Positions 17,495 through 28,060 of a stretch of 64,000 bases of DNA are shown here, piece after piece. Numbering within the stretch: the stretch's first letter is position 1; each line of letters starts with the position of its first letter. The position numbers and the translations under genes are program-made. The stretch lies in contig JADJXM010000001.1 of assembly GCA_016715865.1 (NCBI GenBank), positions 1 to 64,000 of the forward strand, written 5' to 3'. This stretch comes from Acidobacteriota bacterium. GTDB lineage: Bacteria > Acidobacteriota > Blastocatellia > RBC074. The notes under the pieces are model-generated. The model did not search any database, had not been told where the DNA came from, and worked only from the letters and a program-made list of their open reading frames with translations.

Positions 17495-18043
17495 TTGATT
17501 AAGCAGGTAGCGCAAACAGGAATCATCAAAGCCTTTCGCCAGAGACGGTGGCGAAAACTGATGTCTGTACTTGTACTCCTGCTCCTGTTCACGAATCAGA
17601 CCTGGGCGGGTGGTCTTTGTTTTTGTGAATCGGAGGGTAAAGCTCCAAACTCAGACTGTCATACGATGCTGCCTCTTGATAAGCCAAAAGCTGAAGCTCC
17701 ACATTCAGGCTGCCATACGGCGCATGTTCCTGGCCAGACAACAGCGACGCCGCTGGAAGTTGCAACGCCACCATTAACACATCATTGTTCAGACGCAGAG
17801 TCGTCCCTTGCTGATGCACAGCCTGGGCAGTTGACTCACAGCACGATGATCTGTTGCCACTTGCAGCCGGATGCCGAAGCGCAGGCGGTTCCTGTTACGG
17901 CACAGAATCAGGTGCTGATTGTTGCCATCCTGCCGTTCATTCACTTTGGCGCACGACCTAACTCAGCGCCACTGTCACATACTTTCCATCATCCACACCA
18001 GAAACGACCGCTTTATCTGTCTTACTCCTGTCTGCTGATCTAG
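17495..18043 (+). CDS. Exported Cys/His-rich protein, first gene of the copper-efflux set
   Basis: A 182-residue protein beginning at TTG 17495, chosen because AAGGAG lies seven bases before it; an inner ATG at 17561 lacks one. A hydrophobic signal (about 23-37) is followed by a mature part rich in Cys and His: LCFCESE, SDCHTM, SGCHTAH, THHCSD, MICCHL, HTFHHPHQK. Two Cys-His stretches are imperfect repeats (SDCH and SGCH units). I infer metal, probably copper, binding or sensing in the periplasm. Sequence family not recognised. Confidence 0.65.
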   Translation: MIKQVAQTGIIKAFRQRRWRKLMSVLVLLLLFTNQTWAGGLCFCESEGKAPNSDCHTMLPLDKPKAEAPHSGCHTAHVPGQTTATPLEVATPPLTHHCSDAESSLADAQPGQLTHSTMICCHLQPDAEAQAVPVTAQNQVLIVAILPFIHFGARPNSAPLSHTFHHPHQKRPLYLSYSCLLI

Positions 18044-18177
18044 TCGTATCCAGCACGCAATCCGCGATTCTTTTTGCGGTAACCACTCGTCATCTGTCTG
18101 GTGGTGTCACTACAGATGGCGTTCGGAACAGCTTGGACGACGGCTCTCAAACGGCTGTTGCATAAGGAGAGGTCACA

Positions 18178-19506
18178 ATGAAGTTGAGAAGTTCTCAACG
18201 ATGGGCAGCGTGTACGCTGGGTCTGTTATTGCTGTGGAACGTGCAGGTCTTTGCGCAAAGTTCTAACTTAGTAACTGCGCCACGCGCCAGCGACGTGAAA
18301 GTGAAACCAGCAGCGATTGCGCCGGTTCTGCTGAATGATCTGGTGACCGAAGCGCTCGAACAAAACCCTGAAATCAAAGCCATGCAGCGCAGCTTCGATA
18401 TGATGCGCGCCCGCATCCCACAATTCAAAGCTTTGCCCGAACCTATGCTCAGCTATGGTTATGCAGGCAATGCGCCGCTGCCTCCGTTTGATATTCAGAA
18501 AGGCGATCCGGCAAGCGCACGGACACTTAGTTTTACGCAGGAACTCCCCTTTCCCGGCAAACTGGCGATCAAAGGCAAAATGGCAACCGTCGCGGCTGAG
18601 GCTGAGTGGTGGAACTACGAGCAGGTGCGTCTGAACGTCGTCGCCGAAGTCAAAGACGCGTATTACGATCTCTACTACATCCATAAGGCCATGGAGACCA
18701 TCACGAAGAACAAAGAGCTACTCGAAAAATTCGCAAAAATCGCAGAAGCAAGTTACTCAGTGGGCAAGGGCATTCAGCAGGATGTGTTGAAGGCGCAGGT
18801 CGAGGTCTCCAAGCTGGTTGATCAACTGACGGTGCTGGAGCAGCGGAAACAAACCGCTGAGGCGCGGCTCAACAGCCTGCTCTTCCGCGAGCCGGAAACG
18901 CCAGTGGGTAGGCCGGAGGAGGTCAAGCCACGCGAGTTCACATACAGCTTGACCGACCTCAGAGAGATGGCACTGACGAACTTCCCCACGCTGAAGGCGC
19001 AGCGGCGCAGGATTGACCGCGAGCAATACGGCGTCGAACTCGCTAAGAAAGACTTTTATCCTGATTTCAATGTCGGCGTCACCTACTTCAACCGCCCCGG
19101 CCTACCGGAAATGTATGCCGTAAATGTCGGCGTGAAAATCCCGCTTTATTTCTGGCAGAAGCAGCGTCCAGCAGTGGCCGAAGCGACGGCCAGCGCAGCA
19201 ACGGAGAAACAACGCCTGGAGAACGCCACGACGCTGCTTTTCTTCCGCATCAAGGATCGGTATCTGGCCGCGACGACAGCGCAGCGGCTGGTGAAGCTCT
19301 ATGGCACGACAATCATTCCGCAATCATCGTTATCACTGGAGTCAGCGATCTCCGGGTACGAAGTCGGCAAGGTGGATTTCCTGACCCTGCTCGACAACCT
19401 GGTGACGCTGCTCAATTACGAACTGAGTTACTACGAGCAACTCAGCAATCAGGAGAAAGCAATTGCGGCGCTCGAGCCGTTCGTCGGTATCAACTTGAGG
19501 CCATAA
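18178..19506 (+). CDS. Outer-membrane efflux channel of TolC/CusC type
   Basis: A 442-residue outer membrane factor with a signal peptide (about 1-26, ending VFAQ) and two TolC-type repeats of long coiled helices and short beta strands (RSFDMMRARIPQFKA; then LTDLREMALTNFPTLKAQ). Length fits CusC/CzcC. The start follows AAGGAGAGG. It forms the export duct of the RND system with the proteins at 20152 and 21962. A weak CATCTGT/ACAGATG dyad lies before it (18091-18118). Confidence 0.9.
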   Translation: MKLRSSQRWAACTLGLLLLWNVQVFAQSSNLVTAPRASDVKVKPAAIAPVLLNDLVTEALEQNPEIKAMQRSFDMMRARIPQFKALPEPMLSYGYAGNAPLPPFDIQKGDPASARTLSFTQELPFPGKLAIKGKMATVAAEAEWWNYEQVRLNVVAEVKDAYYDLYYIHKAMETITKNKELLEKFAKIAEASYSVGKGIQQDVLKAQVEVSKLVDQLTVLEQRKQTAEARLNSLLFREPETPVGRPEEVKPREFTYSLTDLREMALTNFPTLKAQRRRIDREQYGVELAKKDFYPDFNVGVTYFNRPGLPEMYAVNVGVKIPLYFWQKQRPAVAEATASAATEKQRLENATTLLFFRIKDRYLAATTAQRLVKLYGTTIIPQSSLSLESAISGYEVGKVDFLTLLDNLVTLLNYELSYYEQLSNQEKAIAALEPFVGINLRP

Positions 19507-19583
19507 CGGATCGGCGCATGCAACTGAGTCCATCAACTGAGCACTGCATCAATCAACAATCCAATCTCGAATAAGGAGAAAAA

Positions 19584-20012
19584 ATGAAAAACACAAGTCT
19601 CAAAACCAACACGACAACCATGCGGCTATTGATCAGCGCGGTCGCTCTGATGCTGACCGCCGGCCTTTCGATCTGGGGGATGGGGCAGGACGCCAAACAG
19701 GATCATTCCGGCCACGCTATGGGGCAGGAAATGAAAGCTCCGCAGACAGCACAGGAACACCGGGAGCGTGCCGAACAGTACCAGAAGAAGGCCGCCGAAT
19801 ATCGTCAGGAGGCTGCGGCGCACCGGAAGATGCTGGCCGACTACAGCAAGACGGTCGCCAAAAACCCCAAGGACACTGGCGAGAATGCCTACATCAAAAA
19901 GATGCGGCTGCACTGCGAGAAGTACAGCAAGGCCGCTGAGGCCCTCGCCCAGGAAGCCGACGAGATGGCGAAGTTCCACACGATGCGAGCGAAGGAGATG
20001 GAAGGCAAGTAA
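19584..20012 (+). CDS. Exported coiled-coil protein with DHSGHAM motif
   Basis: A 142-residue protein with a signal peptide (about 12-33), a DHSGHAMGQEM metal-binding-like start of the mature chain, and a long helical region rich in Ala, Glu, Lys and Gln (residues 55-140). It sits between the channel and adaptor genes of the RND system. Similar His/Met motifs occur in its neighbour at 20152, suggesting a periplasmic copper chaperone or accessory role. Start after AAGGAGAAAA. Confidence 0.7.
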   Translation: MKNTSLKTNTTTMRLLISAVALMLTAGLSIWGMGQDAKQDHSGHAMGQEMKAPQTAQEHRERAEQYQKKAAEYRQEAAAHRKMLADYSKTVAKNPKDTGENAYIKKMRLHCEKYSKAAEALAQEADEMAKFHTMRAKEMEGK

Positions 20013-20029
20013 GCCACAGAAATCGGGCG

Positions 20030-20074
20030 AAGCAGTGGCTGGAAGCGTTCACCAGCGATTCCAGCCGCTTGCTT
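20030..20074. other. Strong intergenic hairpin
   Basis: Bases 20030-20044 and 20059-20074 form a 15-base-pair stem with one bulged T and a 14-base loop. There is no T-tract after it, so it is more likely an mRNA-processing or attenuating hairpin within the operon than a simple terminator. A 12-base palindrome AGTGCTAGCACT follows at 20117-20128 next to the ribosome site. Confidence 0.45.
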
Positions 20075-20151
20075 CAGTCTGTATACGCAAAGCTGGCGCT
20101 GACTTCATCGAAAGCGAGTGCTAGCACTTTGAGGAGAAAGAGGCCACAACT

Positions 20152-21951
20152 ATGCCGGTCAAAGACAACCAACAAGAAGGAATCAAACCCAGTCCCGGTC
20201 AGCCGGCAGACGAACTTCAGCCGGAAATAGTCAGCGTTGAGGCGGAGGCTGAATCACTTTCTGTCGAGCTAAAGAAACCCGGTGACGATGAGTCCGCACG
20301 GCGACCGAAGAGGCGACGAACCACACCTCGCTGGGTGGTGTTGTTACTTTTCGCTGGACTGGCAGTTATCGGGTACACGCAGAGAGCGCGTGTGCTGTCT
20401 TTCTTTAAGGCGCAGACGGCAGATGAAATGGCTTCGGGTGGTGACCATTCCAATGCAGGGCATAAGCCAGAACTGAAGGTACTCTACTGGCAAGACCCGA
20501 TGCACCCGGCTTACAAATCCGACAAACCGGGCAAAGCGCCTGATTGCGGCATGGACTTAGTGCCGATCTATGAGACAGGCGTTGAGGCGAAGGCTAACCT
20601 GCCCGAAGGCGCGTTCCAGATCAGCCCGGAAAAACAGCAGTTGATCGGCGTGCAATACGGCGAGGCAGCTTACAGGCCGGTCTCCAAAACGGTGCGCGCG
20701 GTTGGTCGTCTGGCTTATGACGAAACGAAGATTGTGCGCATCCACACCAGGTTTGAGGGCTGGATTGAGAAAGTCTGGGTAGATTTCACTGGCAAGCTGG
20801 TTGAGAAAGGGCAGCCGCTCATCAGCATTTACAGTCCAGAGCTATTGCAGACGCAGCAGGAATTTTTGCTTGCCCGGCGTGGGCGCGAGGAACTGGCGGA
20901 GAGTACGTTCCGTGGCGCGATCAACGCTTCGGAATCGCTTTATCAGGCGGCGCGCAAGCGGCTTGAGTTGTGGGACATCAACGAGGCGCAGATCGCTGAG
21001 TTGGAAAAGAGCGGCAGCCCGACGAAGACGCTGACGCTCTACGCGCCGACCAATGGCTTCGTGCTCACTCGCAACGCTTTCCTCAAACAGCGCGTCACGC
21101 CGGAGACGGAACTCTACGCGATTGCCGATCTCTCGACGATCTGGGTGCTGGCCGACATCTACGAGTACGAAGCACCGGAGATCAAGGTCGGGCAGACGGT
21201 CAATGTCACGCTCTCTTACTATCCCGGACGCACGTTTCGCGGCAAGGTGACTTACATCTATCCGCAACTCGACAGTGCGACGCGCACGCTCAAGGTGCGC
21301 GTTGAATTGCCCAATCCGGACTTCACACTCAAACCCGATATGTATGCCAACGCCGAATTGAAGATTGATTACGGCAAGCGGCTGGTCGTGCCGCAAGAGG
21401 CAGTGCTTGATTCCGGGTCGGAACAGACGATCTTCATCGCGCACGAAGGCGGTTACTTCGAGCCGCGCAAAGTGCAACTGGGCGCGAAAGTGGATAACCA
21501 GTTCATCGTGCTTGGCGGACTCAAGGCGGGCGAGCGCGTGGTAACTTCGGCCAATTTCCTGGTTGATTCCGAAAGCAAGTTGAAGTCAGCGGCGGGCGGC
21601 ATGGGCATGCCCGGCATGAATCACGGCGGCGGCGCGGCTGGCGAAAAGAAGGCGATGCCGAAGGAAGGCCCGCCCACACCCCAGGCCGATCACTCGCAAC
21701 ATCAACCAAGCGCGACGCCTGTTCCGCAGATCAAGGTGGAAGATCATTCGCAGCATCAACAAAAGTCCACGCCGACGCCAACCCCGAAGGCGCAAGCACC
21801 AGATCATTCGCAGCATCAGGCCAAGCCGGAGCGCAAGATTCTCTATTGGTACGACTCGATGCATCCGAACTACAAATCCGACAAACCAGGCAAAGCGCCC
21901 GATTGCGGCATGGACTTGACGCCGAAATACGCGGACGAGAAGAAGCAATAA
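20152..21951 (+). CDS. CusB-like periplasmic adaptor with two heavy-metal-binding domains
   Basis: A 599-residue RND adaptor. One membrane anchor (about 60-76) is followed by a heavy-metal-binding domain (YWQDPMHPAYKSDKPGK, then DCGMDLVP, residues 112-138), the barrel-sandwich and beta-barrel domains of the HlyD fold (about 150-480), three DHSQHQ units (about 520-562) and a second copy of the metal domain at the very C-terminus (563-599). CusB proteins usually carry at most one such domain, so the double arrangement is notable. It probably passes Cu(I)/Ag(I) to the RND pump. Confidence 0.9.
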   Translation: MPVKDNQQEGIKPSPGQPADELQPEIVSVEAEAESLSVELKKPGDDESARRPKRRRTTPRWVVLLLFAGLAVIGYTQRARVLSFFKAQTADEMASGGDHSNAGHKPELKVLYWQDPMHPAYKSDKPGKAPDCGMDLVPIYETGVEAKANLPEGAFQISPEKQQLIGVQYGEAAYRPVSKTVRAVGRLAYDETKIVRIHTRFEGWIEKVWVDFTGKLVEKGQPLISIYSPELLQTQQEFLLARRGREELAESTFRGAINASESLYQAARKRLELWDINEAQIAELEKSGSPTKTLTLYAPTNGFVLTRNAFLKQRVTPETELYAIADLSTIWVLADIYEYEAPEIKVGQTVNVTLSYYPGRTFRGKVTYIYPQLDSATRTLKVRVELPNPDFTLKPDMYANAELKIDYGKRLVVPQEAVLDSGSEQTIFIAHEGGYFEPRKVQLGAKVDNQFIVLGGLKAGERVVTSANFLVDSESKLKSAAGGMGMPGMNHGGGAAGEKKAMPKEGPPTPQADHSQHQPSATPVPQIKVEDHSQHQQKSTPTPTPKAQAPDHSQHQAKPERKILYWYDSMHPNYKSDKPGKAPDCGMDLTPKYADEKKQ

Positions 21952-21961
21952 GAGGACAGCG

Positions 21962-24900
21962 ATGATCAACAAAATTATCGAGGCATGTGCCCACAACAAA
22001 TTCATCGTCCTTCTCTTCGTTGGGATGGCCACGCTCGCAGGCTTGTGGTCAATCAAGAACATCACGCTCGATGCAATCCCCGACCTCTCGGACACGCAGG
22101 TCATTATTTACTCGCGCTGGGATCGCAGCCCGGACATTATGGAAGATCAGGTGACCTACCCGATCATCTCGTCGCTGCTCGGCGTGCCGAAAGTCAAAGA
22201 TATTCGGGGCTTCTCGGACTTCGGCTACTCCTACGTTTACATCATCTTTGAAGACGGCACGGACATTTATTGGGCGCGTTCGCGCACGCTCGAATACCTC
22301 AGCAACATCCTGCCGAAGCTGCCGCAAGGCGTGAACGTAGAACTGGCGCGCGACGAGACGGCGGTAGGCTGGGTCTTTGAATATGCGCTGGTGGACAGAA
22401 CCGGGCAGAACAATCTTGCGCAATTGCGCACTTTTCAGGACTGGTATCTGCGCTATGCGCTGCAGGCCGTGCCCGGGGTGGCCGAAGTTGCCCCCTTGGG
22501 CGGTTTCGTCAAGCAGTATCAGGTCAACGTTGATCCGAATGCACTGCTGGCTTACGACATTCCGATTGATCGCGTCGTCGCAGCGGTGCGCCAGGGTAAT
22601 CAGGATGTGGGCGGGCGACTGGTCGAGTTCTCTGGGCGCGAATACATGGTGCGTGGGCGCGGGTACATCAAACAGCTTGATGATGTCGGGAACATCGTGG
22701 TGGGCACAAGTAAACAGGGCGGCACGCCGGTGCTGATAAAAAACCTCGGCACGGTCACGCTTGGCCCGGACATCCGGCGCGGCATTGCTGATCTCGATGG
22801 GGAGGGTGAAGTCGTCGGCGCGATCGTCATCATGCGCTACGGCGAGAATGCCCGGAAGGTTATCGAACGGGTGCGGACGAAGCTCGATGAGATGAAGGCG
22901 TCGCTGCCGCCGGGCGTCGAGATCGTCACAACCTACGACCGCGCTGAATTGATCGACCGCGCCGTCGAGACGCTCAAGGGGACACTGATTGAGGAGCTGA
23001 TTATCGTCAGCATCGTGATCATGATTTTCCTTTGGCACATCCCGTCAGCGCTGGTGCCGATCATTACCATCCCGATCACAATCATCATCTCGTTCATTCC
23101 GATGTACTGGATGGGCGTGACCGCAAACATCATGAGCCTTGGCGGCATCGCGGTCGCCATTGGCGCGATGGTGGACGCGGCGATAGTCGTAGTCGAACAA
23201 ACACACAAGAAGCTCGAACACTGGGACGCCGAAGGGCGGCCTGGCAGTTATAAAGATGTCGTCATCAGCGCAGTCAAGGAAGTCGGCGGGCCGAGCTTCT
23301 TCGCACTGCTCGTGATCGCGGTTTCGTTCATTCCGGTCTTCACGCTCGAAGGGCAGGAGGGCCGCCTCTTCAAGCCGCTCGCCTACACGAAGAATTTCTC
23401 GATGGCGATTGCGGCTTTCCTTGCCATCACGCTCGACCCCGCGATTCGGCTGCTCTTCACGCGGATGGACCCGTACAACTTCCGCCCGCGCTTTTTGGCG
23501 AGGATCGTCAACGCGGTGCTGGTCGGCAAGATTCACAGCGAAGAGACGCATCCGATCAGCCGCCCGCTGATGAAGATCTACCACCCGGTCTGCGAACTGG
23601 TGCTGCGCTTCAAGTGGATTACGGTGGGCGTAGCGGTGCTCACAGTGATCTTGACCATTCCGGTCTTTGAAAAGCTCGGCTCGGAGTTTATGCCGCCGCT
23701 CGATGAAGGCGCGCTGCTTTATATGCCGACGACGCTGCCGGGCATCTCGATCACACAGACGCAGCAACTGCTTCAGGTGATGGACAAAACGCTCAAGAGC
23801 TTCCCGGAAGTCGCACGCGTCTTTGGGAAAGCGGGCCGCGCTGAGACCGCGACCGATCCGGCTCCGTTCTCGATGATGGAGACAGTGATCGAACTCAAGC
23901 CGCATATGCAGTGGCCGAAGAAGCCGCGCTGGTATTCATCCTGGGCGCCCGGCTGGTTGCAGGGAATGTTGCGCAAGGCCTGGCCTGACCACAAAAGCAT
24001 GGACGAGTTGATCTACGGCCCCGGCGGCCTCAACGAAGCGATGCAGTTTCCCGGCGCGGTCTCGAACGCCTGGACGATGCCGATCAAGGCGCGCGTGGAC
24101 ATGCTGACGACCGGCGTGCGCACGCCCATTGGCATCAAGATTATGGGCGCGGATTTGCAGCAGGTGCAGAAGCTCGGCGAGCACATTGAGATGGTGCTGC
24201 AAAACGTGTCGGGCACCAAAAGCGTCTTCGCCGAGCGCACGGCGGGCGGTTTCTTCCTGGACTTCACGCTCAAGCGCGAGGAACTGGCGCGCTACGGGCT
24301 AACGATTGACCAGGCCAACGACGTGGTGATGTCGGCCATCGGCGGTGAAAACGTCACGACGACAGTTGAAGGGCGCGAGCGTTACCCGGTCAACGTGCGC
24401 TACCTGCGCGATTACCGCAGCGATCTCGACCGCGTCCAGCGCACGCTGGTGATGGCGCCGGGCGGCACACAGATTCCGATTGCGCAGATTGCTGACATCA
24501 AGCTGGTGAGCGGCCCGGCGATGATCCGCGACGAAAACGGGCGACTGTCCGGTTACGTCTATGTTGACCTCGACACCACGAAGCGCGACATCGGCGGTTA
24601 CGTTACGGACGCCAAGAAAGGTTATCAGCGAACAGGTTCAACTGCCCGCCGGTTATCAACTGATCTGGAGCGGGCAGTACGAAAACATGGAGCGCGTCAA
24701 GGAGCGGCTCTACGTCGTCCTGCCGATCACGATTTTCGTGATCTTCCTGCTGCTCTACTTCAACACGCGCTCGGTGGCCAAAACCGTCATCATCCTGCTG
24801 GCCGTGCCGTTCTCGGCGGTGGGCGCGATCTGGTTCCTTTATTTGCTCGGCTACAACATGAGCATCGCGGTCTGGGTCGGTCTGATCGCGCTGATGGGCG

Positions 24901-25265
24901 TGGACGCGGAGACGGGCATGTTTATGTTGCTCTACCTCGACATCGCCTATTACGAGGCGCGAGCGAAGGGGCTGATGAGGAACAAGGAAGACCTGAAGCA
25001 GGCCATCCTGCAAGGCGCGGTCAAGCGGCTGCGCCCGAAGGTGATGACCGTTGGCGTGATGTTCATGGGGCTGGTGCCGATTATGTGGTCAACGGGCAGC
25101 GGCGGGGACGTGATGAAGCGCATCGCCGCGCCGATGATCGGCGGCATCTTCACTTCATTCATCCTTGAGTTGGCGGTCTATCCCGCGATCTACGAGATTT
25201 GGAAGTGGTACGCCGAGGTGCGCAAGCATCCGACCGCAGGGCCGGAACCGACGCCCGCAGTGTGA
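21962..25265 (+). CDS. CusA-like heavy-metal RND pump (one frameshift)
   Basis: An inner-membrane RND transporter of about 1100 residues. N-terminal membrane helix, periplasmic porter domain, then the HME-type signature GGIAVAIGAMVDAAIVVVEQ and a second half ending in membrane helices (GLIALMGVDAETGMFML). The family exports Cu(I)/Ag(I) or divalent metals by proton antiport; the context favours copper. An extra base near 24619 (after DAKK) breaks the frame; removing it restores KKVISEQVQLPAGY and gives the full-length protein. It starts 10 bases after the adaptor gene. Confidence 0.9.
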
Positions 25266-25282
25266 GCCAAGGAGTAATAGTT

Positions 25283-26512
25283 ATGGAGCAAATTATCCCC
25301 ATTACAACTTTGTTGCTCGGCGCGCTGCTCGTGTCGCTGGCGGCGCGGCTGCTCAGCGACGGCTGTCCGGCGCGACCGCGCAGAGCCTGTTGCTTGGCGG
25401 CATTGCGCTCGGTCTGGCGCTGATTCCGGCCAATTGGCAGATCTGGCTGGCCGGTGGCGAGGCGGGCGACCGCGTGCTGACCTTCGCGCGCGAGCTTGGC
25501 TTGATGGGCCTCTTCTTCCTGGCCGGAACACGCTTTGATCTGAAAGAGGTCTGGCAGATGCGGCGCGTCTCTCTGTTCGTGGGAGTGACCGGCCTGTTGC
25601 TTTTCTCTCTGACCGCAGTCGCGCTCCTGTTGCTGGGACAGGATGGCAGCGCTGCGATCACAGCGGCGGCGGCAATTGTGGGGACGAGCGTCTGGCTTCC
25701 GAGCCAGCTTTCGCTTTCCCCGGAGAAGGGAGCGACTGCCGCCGCCCCGCTCAAATGTGCGGGGGTGGCGATGACGCTCCTCTCCCTGGCGTCGCTGCAT
25801 TTCTACGCAGTCTTTCACGCGCTGTCCGGCAGGGCCATGACCCGCTCGGCCTGGGCCATCGTCGCAGTTTATGAAGTGGTCAAACTGGCAGTCTTCTTCT
25901 CGTTCGCTTACTTCGTTGCCAGCCGGTTCCTCACCCGTACCGAAGGCCGAGTTTCGCCCACACGCACGCTCATCGGCTACGTTCTCATCGCCGTCCTAAT
26001 CCTCGTACTGGCGCAATCGTTTGTCGGGCAACTCGGCGCGCTTGCGTGGGCATTCGCTGCCGGGGCGCTGCTGGGACGCAGCGAAATGTGGAGGAGGGCT
26101 AGCAACAGCGGGCAGCCGATAGCCGTGACGGCGCTGCTGTCGTTTGCGTTCCTGCCACTGCTGCTTCAATCACACGGACGCCGGTTGACAGATACCGGGC
26201 TTGGTCATTTTCGCCGTCATCGCCGCGCTGACATACAAATTCGCGGCGGTCTGGGTGGGCACCCGTGTTTCAGGCGCATCGAGCGCCGACGCCGGACGAA
26301 TCGCCGCCACAACTCTGGCATCCGGCGAACTGGCCGTTCTGGTTCTAGGCTTCAGCGTCACGAGGTGGGAGGTTGGTGGACAACTCTTCTACGGCATTCT
26401 GGCTTACGCCTTTGTCTCTTTACTGTTCAGCCCCGCGCTCTGGCGGCTCTCCGGCTCGTTCGAGAACCGGTTGGCTGAACCTCACGCACGGCGTCAAAAA
26501 GTTCTCGCGTCA
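25283..26512 (+). CDS. Cation/proton antiporter-like membrane protein (two frameshifts)
   Basis: After correcting two indels (near 25355 and 26190) the reading gives about 410 residues with 10-12 membrane segments, including LFFLAGTRFDLKEVWQM and, near the end, TTLASGELAVLVLGFS, resembling CPA2 monovalent cation/proton antiporters. Start ATG 25283 follows AAGGAG. The two shifts compensate, so the final frame is the starting one, and it has no stop before the lytic-transglycosylase domain. I place the end at the next plausible start (26513); a true fusion is possible. Confidence 0.55.
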
Positions 26513-27472
26513 ATGCTGCTCATCGGCGTTTGCCTGTTGGCGCTGGCATCCGGCGCACGCGCGCAATCGCCATCAGGCGCGGCGGACGAAGACCCTGTCG
26601 CACGGGCGCGGGCAAGGATTGCCGGTCTGGTGGATGAACGTGCGATAGCGGCAGAGCGCGTTCTGGCCGCAGCAAAGCTCGTCAATGAAAGCACTGAGGC
26701 AAGGAAGCAAGGCCATCACGAACAAGCGAAGGAAGCACTGGCTAAGGCTCAACTGACAATGGCGGAGACGGGAACGGTTCGACCTAACTTGCTGGTCGAA
26801 GAGTTGAAGCGCCGCCTGGCTGAAGAGCAGGCAGCGTTCAACCCAAAACCCTTGGCAACCCCATTGCCGCTGACTACCGGTTATCAGTTTGCTCCGAAGG
26901 TTCCCCGTCTCGTAGTCGCCCGATACCAGAATTACCGGGACACGTTCACGCGCATTCTGGCGGAGGAGAATGTGCCGACTGAGTTACTGGCCGTCGCCTT
27001 GGTCGAGAGTGGCTTTAACCCGCAGGCACTCTCGCCGAAAGGAGCGCGGGGTATCTGGCAGTTCATGCCTGGGACGGCGGAGCGTTATGGGCTATCAGTC
27101 CGTCCAGCAGACGACCACCGCACGCACCCGGAGCATTCCACGCGCGCGGCGGCGCGTTACCTGCGCGACCTCTACAGGCAGTTCGGCGACTGGAAGCTCG
27201 CGCTCGCCGCTTACAACTGGGGCGAAGGGAACATTCAGCGGGTCATTAACAGAACGGGCATCCGCGACTTTGACGAACTGGCGCGGCGCGGTCTGCTGCC
27301 GCTGGAAACGCGCAACTACGTGCCGTCGGTACTCGCCATCTGGACGCAATTGGACGGCATCAACGCGAAAACAAGGCTTACTGGCGCGCCGGAGAAGGCC
27401 GAAGTAGTTGCGGACAGGCCGGCGAACCAATTCATCATTTATCCAGGAAGAGGAGAACGTAATGAGCAGTAA
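26513..27472 (+). CDS. Lytic transglycosylase (SLT domain), possibly fused to upstream antiporter
   Basis: A 319-residue protein from ATG 26513: signal peptide (1-18, ending ARAQ), helical region, and a C-terminal SLT domain with the catalytic Glu in ALVESGFNP, then GARGIWQFMPGTA and LAAYNWGEGN. It would cleave peptidoglycan glycan strands in the periplasm. No ribosome site precedes 26513 and the upstream antiporter frame runs into it without a stop, so the boundary is uncertain. It overlaps the next gene by 11 bases. Confidence 0.78.
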   Translation: MLLIGVCLLALASGARAQSPSGAADEDPVARARARIAGLVDERAIAAERVLAAAKLVNESTEARKQGHHEQAKEALAKAQLTMAETGTVRPNLLVEELKRRLAEEQAAFNPKPLATPLPLTTGYQFAPKVPRLVVARYQNYRDTFTRILAEENVPTELLAVALVESGFNPQALSPKGARGIWQFMPGTAERYGLSVRPADDHRTHPEHSTRAAARYLRDLYRQFGDWKLALAAYNWGEGNIQRVINRTGIRDFDELARRGLLPLETRNYVPSVLAIWTQLDGINAKTRLTGAPEKAEVVADRPANQFIIYPGRGERNEQ

Positions 27473-28018
27473 ACATCACGCAACTCAAACACACGGGCGG
27501 CAACAGAAGAAGGCTGAATTCCAGACATCGCCCAAAGAACCGTCAAACAACCGGAAATACTTCGTGCTGGTCGGAATAGTTGTCGTGCTGAGCGCGGTAG
27601 CCGGTTACCTCATTTGGGAGGCGGAAGCAGCGAGGGCGTGCCCAAGACGAACGCCCAAACAATCAGCGCGCCCGGACAGGACGTGCAGATACCGCTCTCG
27701 GAAGTGGGCGATGGAAAGGCGAAGTTTTACAACTACACGCTCGCGGACAATCAGAAGGTCAGCTTCTTCGTTGTCAAAAGCTCCGACGGGATCATCCGCG
27801 CGGCCTTCAACGCCTGTGATGTCTGCTATGAACACCGGCGCGGCTATCGTCAGGAAGGCGACGACATGGTCTGCAATAACTGCGGGCAACATTTCCCTTC
27901 CGACCGTGTCAACGAAGTGAAAGGCGGCTGTAACCCCGCGCCGCTCGAACGGAAAGTAGAAGGCGACCACCTGGTGATCAAAGCGAGCGATTTGCGGCAA
28001 GGAGCTTTCTATTTCTAA
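27462..28018 (+). CDS. DUF2318 membrane-anchored metal-centre protein (frameshifted)
   Basis: One membrane anchor (about 30-50) followed by a periplasmic DUF2318 domain with the cysteine pairs ACDVCYEHRRGYRQ and MVCNNCGQHFP plus GGCNP. A one-base deletion in a G run near 27616 breaks the frame; restoring it joins YLIWGGGSSEG. The start at 27462 follows AAGAGGAGA. DUF2318 proteins accompany FtsX-type ABC genes in periplasmic iron-uptake cassettes such as the Campylobacter p19 locus. Here the same order (DUF2318, permease, ATPase) follows. Confidence 0.8.
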
Positions 28019-28060
28019 CGCGCACCGAGGCAGTCGCGTAGAAACGATAAAGAGGTTGCT

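Noticed and set aside
22049..23038. Long minus-strand open frame inside the RND pump gene
   Set aside because: It lies wholly inside the well-supported cusA-like gene and reads low-complexity charged residues; other long antisense frames (15455-17085, 23045-23905) were dropped for the same reason.
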